Assembly: GCA_023408815.1 (NCBI GenBank)
Contig: JAEYJO010000051.1
Span: forward strand, 1 to 61,108
Reading direction: 5' to 3'
Source of the DNA: Bacillota bacterium
GTDB lineage: Bacteria > Bacillota > Clostridia > Lachnospirales > Lachnospiraceae
DNA: 61,108 nucleotides
Below, in pieces: positions 25,592-34,764 of the stretch. The translations under genes and the position numbers were made by a program. The notes under the pieces were generated by a model. It saw only the letters and a program-made list of their open reading frames with translations. It was not told the DNA's origin and did not search any database. Within the stretch, counting starts at the first letter, position 1, and every line of letters starts with the position of its first letter.

Positions 25592-27862
25592 ATGGAAGAT
25601 AACAATTTAAACCAATACGATGACGGTGGATATAACAACGGCAATCGCGGCGGCAATAAAAATAATAATAATGGTAACAGAGGACCCGGCGGAAACGGCG
25701 ACAATCCTAAAAAGCAGAGCATTTTCCTATTGCTCATCGCTGCGCTCATCACATTGTTGTGCATGAGTTATTTTATGAAGGCGATGACCGGCGGTACGGA
25801 GAAGGAGATTACCTATAACGAATTTATTAAAATGATCGACGACGGCGAAGTGGAAAGCGTAGTGGTAGATACCGACCAGATCACCATTTATCCTAAGGAT
25901 ACGGAAGAGACTTCCACGAATATGTACGGAATGCCGGTGGTTACTTATTATACAGGAGTTATGGAGGACAACGATACTCTGACTGCCCGCCTGATCGAAC
26001 ATAACGTAGATGTGAATAAGAAGGTGCCGGATGGCTCAGGGATGCTGTTTTCCATTCTTTTGACCTATGTATTCCCCATCCTTCTTATGTGGGTGCTTTT
26101 AAGCTTCATTTTCCGCAGAATGTCCAAGGGCGGCGGCGGCCCCATGGGAGTGGGTAAGAGCAATGCCAAGGTATATGTGCAGAAAGAAACAGGAGTTACG
26201 TTTAAGGATGTGGCAGGAGAGGACGAGGCGAAGGAATCCTTGCAGGAGGTAGTAGATTTCCTGCATAATCCGGGAAAATATTCTAAGATAGGAGCTAAGC
26301 TGCCTAAGGGAGCGCTTTTAGTAGGCCCTCCGGGAACCGGTAAGACCTTGTTGGCTAAGGCGGTGGCGGGCGAAGCTCATGTGCCCTTCTTTTCATTGGC
26401 GGGCTCAGATTTTATCGAGCTATATGTAGGCGTGGGCGCTTCGCGTGTAAGAGATTTATTTAAGGAAGCGACGAAGAACGCTCCTTGTATTATATTTATA
26501 GATGAAATCGATGCTATCGGAAGAAGCCGTGATTCCAAATACGGCGGCGGCAATGAAGAACGGGAACAGACGTTGAACCAGCTTTTGTCCGAGATGGATG
26601 GTTTCGATACCTCGAAAGGTATTCTCATCCTTGGAGCGACAAACAGGCCGGAGATTCTGGATAAGGCGCTGCTGCGGCCGGGACGTTTCGACAGAAGAAT
26701 CATTGTAGATAAACCGGACCTTAAGGGCCGGATTGAAATATTGAAGGTACATGCGAAGGATGTTCTGATGGACGACAGCGTGGATCTGGACTCTATAGCG
26801 CTGGCAACCAGCGGCGCGGTGGGGGCCGATCTCGCCAACATGATAAATGAAGCGGCCATCACCGCTGTACAAAAAGGGCGCAATTATGTGTGCCAGCATG
26901 ATTTGTTCGAGGCAGTAGAGCAGGTGCTCGTAGGAAAAGAGAAGAAAGACCGTATTATGAGTAAGGAAGAACGCAAGATTGTTTCCTACCACGAGGTGGG
27001 CCATGCGCTTCTGAGCGCTTTGCAAAAGAATTCCGAGCCGGTGCAGAAGATTACGATCGTACCGAGGACCATGGGTGCTCTCGGTTATGTGATGCAGGTG
27101 CCTGAGGAGGAGAAGTTCCTCAATACGAAGGCGGAGCTGCACGATATGCTGGTAGGATATCTGGGCGGGCGCGCGGCGGAGGAAATCGTATTCGATACGG
27201 TAACAACCGGAGCGGCTAACGACATCGAGAAGGCGACGAACATTGCCAGAAATATGGTAACCAGATTCGGAATGAGTGATAAATTCGGACTTATGGGCCT
27301 CGCTACGGTAGAGAGTGAATATCTGGACGGCGGCGCACGACTGACGTGCAGCGATGTGACGGCGGCGGATGTGGATACCGAGGTGAGAGAGCTGTTAAAG
27401 GAATGTTATGCGGAAGCGAAGCAGCTTCTTGGCCAGAACCGGGATCTTATGGATAAAATTGCCGCATATCTGATAGAAAAAGAAACTATTACAGGTAAGG
27501 AATTCATGAAGATATACCGCGCAGAAAAAGGGCTTCCTGAGCCTGAAGAAAAAACGGAGGGAGAATCCGCAGAAAAAGGTTCTGAGGCTGAAGTGAAAAA
27601 AATGGAGTCTGAGCCAAAGCTTTCTGAAACGGAAGACGGAAAAGTCATCATAAAAAAAGACAATATGGTCTTAGCTCCTGAATATGAGGCGAAGAAGGCA
27701 AAAGAGGAGACTGTGAGGGAGCCGGAAAAAGAGGCACCTGTTTATGCAGGTCCGGTAGGACGTTTCTCCAATGCGGCCGGAGATTTTGTAAAGAATGGCG
27801 ATTCCATCAAAAACGGTAATTTCGCAGAGGAACTGCAAAATAAAATAGACGAACAGAAATAA
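25592..27862 (+). CDS. ftsH: ATP-dependent zinc metalloprotease FtsH
   Basis: About 756 residues from the ATG at 25592, which has TAGGAGCAGG before it; the upstream frame from 25502 is rejected. Order: a cytoplasmic N-terminal tail rich in Asn and Gly (GNRGGNKNNNNGNRGPGGNG), membrane helix 1 (about 48-68), an extracytoplasmic domain, membrane helix 2 (about 150-172), AAA+ ATPase with Walker A GPPGTGKT, Walker B IIFIDEIDAIG and the SRH, then the M41 protease with zinc site HEVGH. The C-terminal tail of about 130 residues is acidic and Glu/Lys-rich. It degrades membrane and short-lived proteins as a membrane hexamer. Confidence 0.95.
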   Translation: MEDNNLNQYDDGGYNNGNRGGNKNNNNGNRGPGGNGDNPKKQSIFLLLIAALITLLCMSYFMKAMTGGTEKEITYNEFIKMIDDGEVESVVVDTDQITIYPKDTEETSTNMYGMPVVTYYTGVMEDNDTLTARLIEHNVDVNKKVPDGSGMLFSILLTYVFPILLMWVLLSFIFRRMSKGGGGPMGVGKSNAKVYVQKETGVTFKDVAGEDEAKESLQEVVDFLHNPGKYSKIGAKLPKGALLVGPPGTGKTLLAKAVAGEAHVPFFSLAGSDFIELYVGVGASRVRDLFKEATKNAPCIIFIDEIDAIGRSRDSKYGGGNEEREQTLNQLLSEMDGFDTSKGILILGATNRPEILDKALLRPGRFDRRIIVDKPDLKGRIEILKVHAKDVLMDDSVDLDSIALATSGAVGADLANMINEAAITAVQKGRNYVCQHDLFEAVEQVLVGKEKKDRIMSKEERKIVSYHEVGHALLSALQKNSEPVQKITIVPRTMGALGYVMQVPEEEKFLNTKAELHDMLVGYLGGRAAEEIVFDTVTTGAANDIEKATNIARNMVTRFGMSDKFGLMGLATVESEYLDGGARLTCSDVTAADVDTEVRELLKECYAEAKQLLGQNRDLMDKIAAYLIEKETITGKEFMKIYRAEKGLPEPEEKTEGESAEKGSEAEVKKMESEPKLSETEDGKVIIKKDNMVLAPEYEAKKAKEETVREPEKEAPVYAGPVGRFSNAAGDFVKNGDSIKNGNFAEELQNKIDEQK

Positions 27863-27865
27863 AAA

Positions 27866-27925
27866 ACGCAAAAGGTTCTAGGTGAGTGTTTTGCACTCAT
27901 AAAAAAGAACCTTTTTGTGCGTTAT
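27866..27925. terminator. Terminator between ftsH and uvrC
   Basis: ACGCAAAAGGTTC (27866-27878) pairs with GAACCTTTTTGTGCGT, with one small bulge; a nested hairpin GAGTG-TTTTG-CACTC sits in the loop. The descending arm carries five T residues. The branched shape is unusual, but the position right after the ftsH stop fits a terminator. Confidence 0.65.
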
Positions 27926-27943
27926 TGATATTGTGGGTGAGAG

Positions 27944-29806
27944 ATGTTTGATTTTGATGAGGAATTAAAAAAACTGCCGGTAAAGCCGGGTGTATACATC
28001 ATGCACGATGAAAAGGACGTCATTATCTATGTGGGGAAGGCGATTAATCTGCACAGCCGTGTCAGGTCATATTTCCGTAAGAATATCGGTAGGGGACCCC
28101 AAATCGACAAGATGGTGACTCAGATAGCCAGATTCGAATATATCATAACCGATTCTGAGCTGGAAGCCTTGGTGCTTGAAAATAACCTGATAAAAGAATA
28201 CAGCCCCCGTTATAATACCATGCTTAAGGATGATAAGACTTATCCTTATATAAAGGTGACAGCCGGAGAGCCGTTTCCCCGCGTGCTTTTTTCCAGAGAG
28301 ATGAAAAAGGACCGCTCCCGTTATTTCGGGCCATACACAAGCGCGACGGCGGTGAAGGACACGATAGATCTGATCAATAAGCTCTATCTTCTGCGTACAT
28401 GCAACAGAAATCTTCCGAGGGACTGCGGGAAGGAGAGGCCTTGCCTGAATTATCATATCAAGCAGTGCGCAGCCCCCTGCCAAGGATATGTGACGCAGGA
28501 GCAGTACAGAGAGCAGGTAGATAAGGCATTGGATTTCCTGAATGGAAATTATAATCCTATTTTAAAAGAACTGGAGAGAAAGATGCAGGAGGCTTCCGAC
28601 AGCATGGAATTCGAGGAAGCGGTAAAATACAGAGATTTATACAACAGCGTGAAGCAGGTGGCGCAGAAGCAGAAAATTACGGACAGCTACGGAGAGGATA
28701 AGGACATCATAGCTCTTGCATTGGATGAAAATGATGCGGTGGTGCAAGTATTTTTTATTCGAAACGGGAAATTAATAGGGAGAGAGCATTTTTATATGAC
28801 ACATGTGTCAGGAAACGGGAAGTCTCAGGTGCTTCTTGATTTCGTGAAGCAGTTTTATGCGGGAACGCCCTTCATTCCCAAGGAGCTTATGCTTCAGGAG
28901 GAAATTGAAGATACCGAGGTGCTGGAAAAATGGCTGACAGCCAGAAAGGGCAGCCGTGTCTACATCCGGATACCGAAAAAGGGCGCCAAGGAAAAGTTGG
29001 TAGAGCTGGCTGGAAAGAATGCCGCCCTCGTCTTAAGCCAGGATAAGGAGAAGATAAAACGGGAGGAAGGCAGGACTATCGGTGCGGTAAAGGAAATCGC
29101 TTCCTTAATCGGTATTGAGGGGATAGTGCGTATGGAGGCATACGATATTTCTAACATCAGCGGATTTGCCAATGTAGGTTCTATGATTGTTTATGAAAAG
29201 GGGAAGCCCAAAAGGAGTGACTACCGCAAATTCCGCATAAAATCGGTATCGGGTCCCGACGATTATGCATGCATGAAGGAAGTGCTTACGAGGCGCTTCG
29301 TGCACGGGATGGAGGAACAAAAGGAACTGGATATGAAGGAAATGGAGAAGGAGTTCGGCAGTTTCACCAAGTTTCCTGATCTGATACTTATGGATGGCGG
29401 AAAGGGGCAGGTGAATATCGCCTTAGAGGTACTTAAGGAGCTTCGAATCGCCATTCCGGTCTGCGGCATGGTAAAGGATGATAATCATCGGACGAGGGGA
29501 TTATATTACAATAATGAAGAAATTCCTATTGACAGAAACTCCGAAGGGTTTAAACTGATTACGAGAGTGCAGGATGAGGCTCACCGCTTCGCTATAGAAT
29601 ATCATCGCTCTCTGCGCAGCAAGTCACAGGTGAAATCAGTGTTGGACGACATTCCCGGAGTGGGCCCTTCCCGAAGAAAGGCACTGATGCGCCACTTCAA
29701 ATCTATCGATGAAATTAAGTCCGCCGATGCGCAGGCACTTTCTCGGGTGCCGGAGATACCCCTCCACATTGCGGAGGGCATCTATGGATTTTTCCACCAG
29801 GAATAG
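27944..29806 (+). CDS. uvrC: Excinuclease ABC subunit C
   Basis: UvrC, 620 residues. Order: GIY-YIG nuclease (12-100; GVYIMHDEKDVIIYVGKA), the CNRNLPRDCGK/CLNYHIKQCAAPC cysteine cluster (about 150-180), a UVR motif (about 206-241; EEAVKYRDLYN), the RNase H-like C-terminal nuclease (VRMEAYDIS, LILMDGGKGQV) and a helix-hairpin-helix end (IPGVGPSRRKAL). It makes both incisions in nucleotide excision repair with UvrA and UvrB. The start follows GGGTGAGAG. Next to hprK it forms a common Clostridia neighbourhood. Confidence 0.95.
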   Translation: MFDFDEELKKLPVKPGVYIMHDEKDVIIYVGKAINLHSRVRSYFRKNIGRGPQIDKMVTQIARFEYIITDSELEALVLENNLIKEYSPRYNTMLKDDKTYPYIKVTAGEPFPRVLFSREMKKDRSRYFGPYTSATAVKDTIDLINKLYLLRTCNRNLPRDCGKERPCLNYHIKQCAAPCQGYVTQEQYREQVDKALDFLNGNYNPILKELERKMQEASDSMEFEEAVKYRDLYNSVKQVAQKQKITDSYGEDKDIIALALDENDAVVQVFFIRNGKLIGREHFYMTHVSGNGKSQVLLDFVKQFYAGTPFIPKELMLQEEIEDTEVLEKWLTARKGSRVYIRIPKKGAKEKLVELAGKNAALVLSQDKEKIKREEGRTIGAVKEIASLIGIEGIVRMEAYDISNISGFANVGSMIVYEKGKPKRSDYRKFRIKSVSGPDDYACMKEVLTRRFVHGMEEQKELDMKEMEKEFGSFTKFPDLILMDGGKGQVNIALEVLKELRIAIPVCGMVKDDNHRTRGLYYNNEEIPIDRNSEGFKLITRVQDEAHRFAIEYHRSLRSKSQVKSVLDDIPGVGPSRRKALMRHFKSIDEIKSADAQALSRVPEIPLHIAEGIYGFFHQE

Positions 29807-29826
29807 GCAGGTTATTGTTCATACAG

Positions 29827-29945
29827 TAGCTTAACACTTGCTGTTAAGCTACGTAAGAACGTGATGGAAGAGATGATTTCTGCTTCGCGGAGCGAATTTA
29901 CATGCAGAATCATGCGTTACTGAGAACGAAGTGAACAGTGACGTT
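29827..29945. other. Structured intergenic region between uvrC and hprK
   Basis: Three hairpins stand in a row: TAGCTTAACA/TGTTAAGCTA (29827-29851, perfect 10 bp), a nested TTCTGC-TTCGC-GGA-GCGAA ending in GCAGAA (about 29877-29908), and CGTTACTG with CAGTGACG (about 29913-29943). None has a T run. It may be a repeat element or an untranslated RNA structure; I cannot name it. Confidence 0.35.
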
Positions 29946-29960
29946 TTCCGAGTTCGTTTA

Positions 29961-29989
29961 TTGATATTGTGAAGTTTCTATGTTAGAAT
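29961..29989 (+). promoter_or_regulatory. Promoter of the hprK-glk-murB-rapZ-whiA-crh operon
   Basis: TTGATA (29961-29966), 17-nt spacer, TAGAAT (29984-29989) with TGT before it. Both boxes match consensus at five of six positions. Transcription would start near 29996, giving a leader of about 55 nt. Confidence 0.65.
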
Positions 29990-30050
29990 TTATAGAATAT
30001 TAAGTATTGAGATGATATAAGATACTATATTGAGGAAAAAGGAGAAGGTT

Positions 30051-30995
30051 ATGGCAAGTGTAAGTCTAAAAGAGATTATTGACAAAATGAAGCTTGAGAA
30101 TCTGACGCCGGAGCTGGATATTTCGAAGGTGAAAATCACCCAGCCGGACATCAACAGACCGGCTTTACAGATGGCAGGTTATTTTGAGCATTTCGAAGCC
30201 ACCCGCCTGCAGATTATAGGATTTGTAGAATATACGTACATGCAGGGATTGACGCAGGAATATAAAGAAGAGGTTTACAACAAGCTTCTTTCGTGCGATA
30301 TTCCGGTCATTGTTTTCTGTCGTGAGCTGCAGCCTGACCCCTTCTTTTTACAAGTAGCGCTGAAGCATGAGGTACCTATTCTTATGACGAAGAAGGCGAC
30401 CTCCAATTTTACTGCCGAGATTATCCGGTGGCTGAATGTGAAATTGGCACCGTGTATCTCCGTTCATGGTGTTCTTGTAGACGTGTATGGCGAAGGCGTG
30501 CTGATTACGGGCGAAAGCGGTATAGGTAAGTCGGAGGCGGCACTGGAGCTGATCAAGAGGGGCCACCGGCTTGTAACGGATGATGTAGTAGAGATCAGAA
30601 AAGTAAGCGATGATACTTTGATCGGTTCCGCCCCCGATATTACGAAGCATTTTATAGAGCTGCGAGGAATCGGAATCGTTGATGTAAAGTCATTGTTCGG
30701 TGTATCCAGCGTAAAGGATACCCAGAGCATCGATTTGGTAATCCGGTTGGAAGACTGGGATAAAGATAAGGAATACGATAGGCTTGGACTGGAAGAGGAA
30801 CATACCGAATATCTGGGAAATAAGATAGTATGCCATAATATTCCTATAAGGCCGGGACGTAATCTGGCGATTATCTGTGAATCGGCAGCGGCTAACCACA
30901 GACAGAAGAAAATGGGCTATAATGCGGCGCAGGAGCTTTATACCCGCGTGCAGAACTCTCTGGCAAGGCGCAGAGACGAAGATGATGAGGAATAA
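30051..30995 (+). CDS. hprK: HPr kinase/phosphorylase
   Basis: HprK/P, about 314 residues from the ATG at 30051 (AAAGGAGAAGG before it; a TTG seven codons earlier is less likely). The N-terminal domain (1-130) has the regulatory fold; the C-terminal kinase has Walker A GESGIGKSEAALE, TDDVVEI and the HprK signature ELRGIGIVDVKSLFG. It phosphorylates Ser46 of HPr or Crh when glycolytic intermediates are high and dephosphorylates it when phosphate is high. Its likely partner, the Crh-like protein with Ser46, is encoded at the end of the same operon. Confidence 0.96.
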   Translation: MASVSLKEIIDKMKLENLTPELDISKVKITQPDINRPALQMAGYFEHFEATRLQIIGFVEYTYMQGLTQEYKEEVYNKLLSCDIPVIVFCRELQPDPFFLQVALKHEVPILMTKKATSNFTAEIIRWLNVKLAPCISVHGVLVDVYGEGVLITGESGIGKSEAALELIKRGHRLVTDDVVEIRKVSDDTLIGSAPDITKHFIELRGIGIVDVKSLFGVSSVKDTQSIDLVIRLEDWDKDKEYDRLGLEEEHTEYLGNKIVCHNIPIRPGRNLAIICESAAANHRQKKMGYNAAQELYTRVQNSLARRRDEDDEE

Positions 30996-31015
30996 CCGGG
31001 AAGGGATAAGCTGGG

Positions 31016-31960
31016 ATGAGTAAATATGTGTTTGGCGTAGATGTGGGAGGAACCACGATAAAATTAGGACTTTTTAATAAGGACGGAGAACTTCTGGATA
31101 AATGGGAAGTGCCCACAAAGACGGAGAATGGAGGGGAAAAGATTCTTCCCGACGTAGCTGAGAGTATCCAGCGAAAGATGAAAGAGAAGAGTATTCCCAG
31201 AGACGAGGTCATCGGCGTAGGATTGGGAGCTCCCGGTCCGATCGATGCAGAGGGTACGGTATATGTTGCCGTGAACCTTGGCTGGGGAACCTTCAGTATC
31301 CGGGACACCTTGGCTGGACTTCTCGATATGAAAGTAAAGGCAGGAAATGATGCTAATGTTGCCGCTCTGGGCGAGATGTGGAAGGGCGGCGGAAAAGGCT
31401 GTAAGAATCTGGTTGCTGTAACCCTCGGAACGGGCGTAGGCGGCGGAATCATTGTAAACGGAGAGATTTTAACAGGCGCTAACGGAGGGGGCGGTGAAAT
31501 CGGACATATCCACGTGCAGGATGGTGAAACAGAGGTGTGCGGCTGTGGCAATACAGGATGTCTGGAAGAATATGCTTCCGCTACTGGTGTAGTAAGACTG
31601 GCAAGGAGAGCCCTGGAGGCTACTTCGGAGCCCAGCATCTTGCGGAACAGACCGGTGGAAGCACTTTCGGCAAAGGCCGTTTTCGATGCGGTAAAGGAAA
31701 ACGATGCGGTAGCCATTCAGATAGCGGAAAAATTCGGAGAATATCTGGGAAAGGGTCTGGGTGTTATCGCAGGAGTGGTGAACCCGGAGATTTTCGTTAT
31801 CGGAGGAGGCGTATCGAAAGCCGGAGATATTTTATTCGATTATATAAAACCATATTTTAACAAAACAGTGTTTAAAGGCTGTAAAAATGTAGAGTTTGCA
31901 TTGGCGACGCTGGGGAACGACGCCGGAATTTATGGAGCAGCCAAGCTTGTATTGGAATAA
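31016..31960 (+). CDS. glk: ROK-family glucokinase
   Basis: A 314-residue ROK kinase. The ATP phosphate-binding motif FGVDVGGTTIKLG is at the N-terminus, GNDANVAALGE carries the catalytic Asp, and GHIHVQDGETEVCGCGNTGC is the ROK zinc site (CGCGNTGCLEE core). The Gram-positive GlcK type phosphorylates glucose released from disaccharides; it would serve the glucose from TreC and GH3. It lies 20 nt after hprK, in the same operon. Confidence 0.92.
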   Translation: MSKYVFGVDVGGTTIKLGLFNKDGELLDKWEVPTKTENGGEKILPDVAESIQRKMKEKSIPRDEVIGVGLGAPGPIDAEGTVYVAVNLGWGTFSIRDTLAGLLDMKVKAGNDANVAALGEMWKGGGKGCKNLVAVTLGTGVGGGIIVNGEILTGANGGGGEIGHIHVQDGETEVCGCGNTGCLEEYASATGVVRLARRALEATSEPSILRNRPVEALSAKAVFDAVKENDAVAIQIAEKFGEYLGKGLGVIAGVVNPEIFVIGGGVSKAGDILFDYIKPYFNKTVFKGCKNVEFALATLGNDAGIYGAAKLVLE

Positions 31961-32009
31961 GATGGCAGGCAGCTACATACCATAATAAAAAACAGGCAGG
32001 GGTCTTAAG

Positions 32010-32921
32010 GTGAATTCATCAATTTACAATTATATAAAGCAGATAGTGCCTCAGGAGAACATATTATTCGATGAACCCATGAGCAGTCATACTACTTTTC
32101 GTGTAGGCGGAAATGCTAAATGCTTAGTGAAAATAGAAAGCAAGGAGCAGCTATTAAAGCTGGTGCCGATTCTACAGGCTACCGGGCAGGACTATTTTAT
32201 ACTTGGCAACGGCAGCAATCTGTTGGTGGGAGATAAAGGATATTCAGGCATTGTCGTTAAGATGGGCAGCGAGATGGGAAGCATGTCGGTGGAGGGGGAA
32301 AAAATGCGGGTTCCCGCGGGAGTGCTCATGTCCAGTGCTGCTGCGGAGGCACAGGCCCATGGGCTGACCGGCATGGAGTTCGCTTCGGGAATACCGGGAA
32401 CGATCGGCGGCGGCATCGTAATGAACGCCGGAGCCTATGACGGCGAGATGAAACAGATTGTGGAAAACGTAGAGGTCATGGACAGAAGCGGAGAAATACT
32501 GACGCTGGATAACGATACGATGGAATTCGGCTACCGCACCAGTGTGATCAAGAACCGCCCCTTTATCGTTACGGAAGTAGTACTTAAGCTTTCTGCAGGC
32601 GATAAGGAAGAAATAAAGAGCAAAATGGAGGATTTGGCAGCAAGGCGTCAGGAGAAGCAGCCTTTGGAATTGGGCAGCGCGGGAAGTACTTTTAAACGTC
32701 CTGAGGGACATTTTGCAGGCAAGCTGATCATGGATGCAGGCCTTAAGGGCTACCGGATAGGCGGAGCGATGGTATCAGATAAGCACTGTGGTTTTATAGT
32801 AAATACGGGAGACGCTACCGCGGCTGATGTGCGTAAGCTCATTGAGACCGTGCAGGAGCGCGTGAAGGAGCAGTCCGGCGTGACGCTGGAAAGGGAAGTT
32901 ATTTACCTGGGAGACTTTTAA
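32010..32921 (+). CDS. murB: UDP-N-acetylenolpyruvoylglucosamine reductase
   Basis: MurB, 303 residues, reducing UDP-GlcNAc-enolpyruvate to UDP-MurNAc with NADPH and FAD. FAD-binding segments TTFRVGGNAKCLV, GNGSNLLVG and GIPGTIGGGIVMNAGAY are clear; the catalytic Ser is in GSAGSTFKRP and the C-terminal HCGFIVN is present. The start is GTG at 32010 with GCAGGGG upstream. It belongs to the short (type II) Gram-positive class and is transcribed with glk and rapZ. Confidence 0.95.
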   Translation: MNSSIYNYIKQIVPQENILFDEPMSSHTTFRVGGNAKCLVKIESKEQLLKLVPILQATGQDYFILGNGSNLLVGDKGYSGIVVKMGSEMGSMSVEGEKMRVPAGVLMSSAAAEAQAHGLTGMEFASGIPGTIGGGIVMNAGAYDGEMKQIVENVEVMDRSGEILTLDNDTMEFGYRTSVIKNRPFIVTEVVLKLSAGDKEEIKSKMEDLAARRQEKQPLELGSAGSTFKRPEGHFAGKLIMDAGLKGYRIGGAMVSDKHCGFIVNTGDATAADVRKLIETVQERVKEQSGVTLEREVIYLGDF

Positions 32922-32938
32922 ATACGGAGGAAAAGCAT

Positions 32939-33802
32939 ATGAGATTCGTGGTAGTGACCGGAATGAGCGGCGGCGGAAAGAGAACGTCTCTTAAGATGCT
33001 GGAGGACGCAGGCTTCTATTGTGTGGATAATCTGCCCGTTCCTTTGATAGAAAAATTTGTGGAGTTAATAGCTACTCCCAACTCGGAAATCAATAAGGTC
33101 GCGTTGGGCTTGGATGTCCGTGCGGATCAGCCCTTCGAAGAGGTCTGGAAGACGTTAGAGAACCTGAAGAAAAACGGTTATTTATATGAAATCTTGTTTA
33201 TGGACGCTTCGGAACAGGTGCTGTTAAAGCGTTATAAAGAATCGAGGCGGATGCATCCCCTTTCCCCTGAGGGACGGGTGGAAGACGGCATTCATAAGGA
33301 AAGAGATATTCTTAAGACGGTAAAAGAACATGCGGATTACGTATTGGATACCTCAAATGTGCTGACTAGAGAACTGAAGGAAGAAATCGATAGGATATTT
33401 GTTATGAACGAGGAATATAACAGCCTTATGGTGACGATTCTGTCTTTTGGCTTTAAAAACGGCATGCCGGCAGACGCAGATTTAGTTTTCGATGTCCGCT
33501 TCCTGCCGAACCCTTATTATATCGACGAGCTGAAGCACCAGACCGGCAACGATCCGGCAATTCAAGAATACGTCATGAGCTTTCCCGAGGCAGAGGAATT
33601 TTTACAGAAGCTGGAGGATATGATTCGGTTCTTAATCCCGAATTATGTGAAGGAAGGAAAATACCAGCTGGTAATAGGAATAGGCTGTACCGGCGGAAAA
33701 CACAGAAGCGTGACGCTGGCGAACGAATTGTACAAGCGTATGAAGAATCAGGGAAATTATGGACTTAAGATTTATCACAGAGATGTGAAGCAGGGGGCAT
33801 AA
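32939..33802 (+). CDS. rapZ: RapZ/YvcJ-family nucleotide-binding protein
   Basis: RapZ/YvcJ, 287 residues: N-terminal P-loop NTPase domain and C-terminal domain with IGIGCTGGKHRSVTLA and HRDVKQ. The P-loop reads GMSGGGKRT (residues 8-16), with Arg where the consensus has Ser or Thr directly after the Lys; Thr follows one place later. In Escherichia coli RapZ controls GlmS through small RNA turnover; in Bacillus YvcJ binds GTP and affects competence. GGAGGAAAAG precedes the ATG. It sits between murB and whiA; yvcK, which often lies between rapZ and whiA, is missing here. Confidence 0.93.
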   Translation: MRFVVVTGMSGGGKRTSLKMLEDAGFYCVDNLPVPLIEKFVELIATPNSEINKVALGLDVRADQPFEEVWKTLENLKKNGYLYEILFMDASEQVLLKRYKESRRMHPLSPEGRVEDGIHKERDILKTVKEHADYVLDTSNVLTRELKEEIDRIFVMNEEYNSLMVTILSFGFKNGMPADADLVFDVRFLPNPYYIDELKHQTGNDPAIQEYVMSFPEAEEFLQKLEDMIRFLIPNYVKEGKYQLVIGIGCTGGKHRSVTLANELYKRMKNQGNYGLKIYHRDVKQGA

Positions 33803-33804
33803 TT

Positions 33805-34749
33805 ATGTCTTTTTCCGCGGAAGTAAAAGAAGAATTAGCAAGGAATGTAAGTCCGTCCAGGCATTGCCAGCTGGCAGAACTGGCGGCGATTATCAGCTTC
33901 TTTGGTAAATTGGAGGGCAGTTCGGAATCGGATAGGAAGCTCTGCCTTCAGACAGAAAATGAGGCAGTTATCAGAAAGGTCTTTACATTATTGAAGAAAA
34001 CCTTTAATATATATACTGATATCGCTTTTAAGGAGCTTTTGGAGGAGTATAGAAATCATACATATATCACATTGCTTACGGGAAGAGAACGGGTTGATAA
34101 AGTTCTTCAGGCTGTTAAAATGTATGAGAAAGACGGAATCCGAAAGGCTACGGAGAACGGAGTAAATCCGCTGTTGATCAAAAATTCCTGCTGCAAAAGA
34201 GCATTTCTGCGGGGAACTTTTCTTTGCACGGGTTCCATGAGCGACCCGGAAAAAAGCTATCATTTAGAATTTGTCTGTTCCTATGAAGAACAAGCTGTTC
34301 GCCTTCAATCTCTGATACAGAGCTTTCAAGTGGAGGCAAAGATCGTAATAAGAAAGAAATATTATGTGGTGTACTTAAAAGAGGGCGCCAGCATAGCAGA
34401 TTTATTAAATATCATGGAAGCCCATGTTTCCCTTATGAATTTCGAGAATTACAGGATTATAAAGGAAATGCGAGGTTCCATAAATAGGAAGGTAAATTGC
34501 GAAACGGCTAATATTACCAAGACGGTAAACGCATCATCCAAACAGATAGAGGACATCCTCCTGATTAGGGATCATTATGGATTTCAGAATCTACCAGATA
34601 ACATAAGAGAAGCGGCACAAATAAGATTAGAATATCCGGATGCAACATTAAAGGAATTAGGACAAATCTTAGAACCTCCGGTTGGAAAATCGGGGATGAA
34701 CCATAGACTTAGAAAATTAAGTGAGCTGGCTGACAGGCTTAGAAGTTAA
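33805..34749 (+). CDS. whiA: WhiA DNA-binding protein
   Basis: WhiA, 314 residues: N-terminal degenerate LAGLIDADG homing-endonuclease-like domain (about 1-210, containing NSCCKRAFLRGTFLCTGS) and a C-terminal helix-turn-helix (about 225-310; LKELGQILEPPVGKSGMNHR in part). It links growth, cell division and chromosome behaviour in Bacillus and sporulation in Streptomyces. The start codon lies 2 nt after the rapZ stop, so translation is coupled. Confidence 0.95.
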   Translation: MSFSAEVKEELARNVSPSRHCQLAELAAIISFFGKLEGSSESDRKLCLQTENEAVIRKVFTLLKKTFNIYTDIAFKELLEEYRNHTYITLLTGRERVDKVLQAVKMYEKDGIRKATENGVNPLLIKNSCCKRAFLRGTFLCTGSMSDPEKSYHLEFVCSYEEQAVRLQSLIQSFQVEAKIVIRKKYYVVYLKEGASIADLLNIMEAHVSLMNFENYRIIKEMRGSINRKVNCETANITKTVNASSKQIEDILLIRDHYGFQNLPDNIREAAQIRLEYPDATLKELGQILEPPVGKSGMNHRLRKLSELADRLRS

Positions 34750-34764
34750 AAAGGAGGAGACGTT

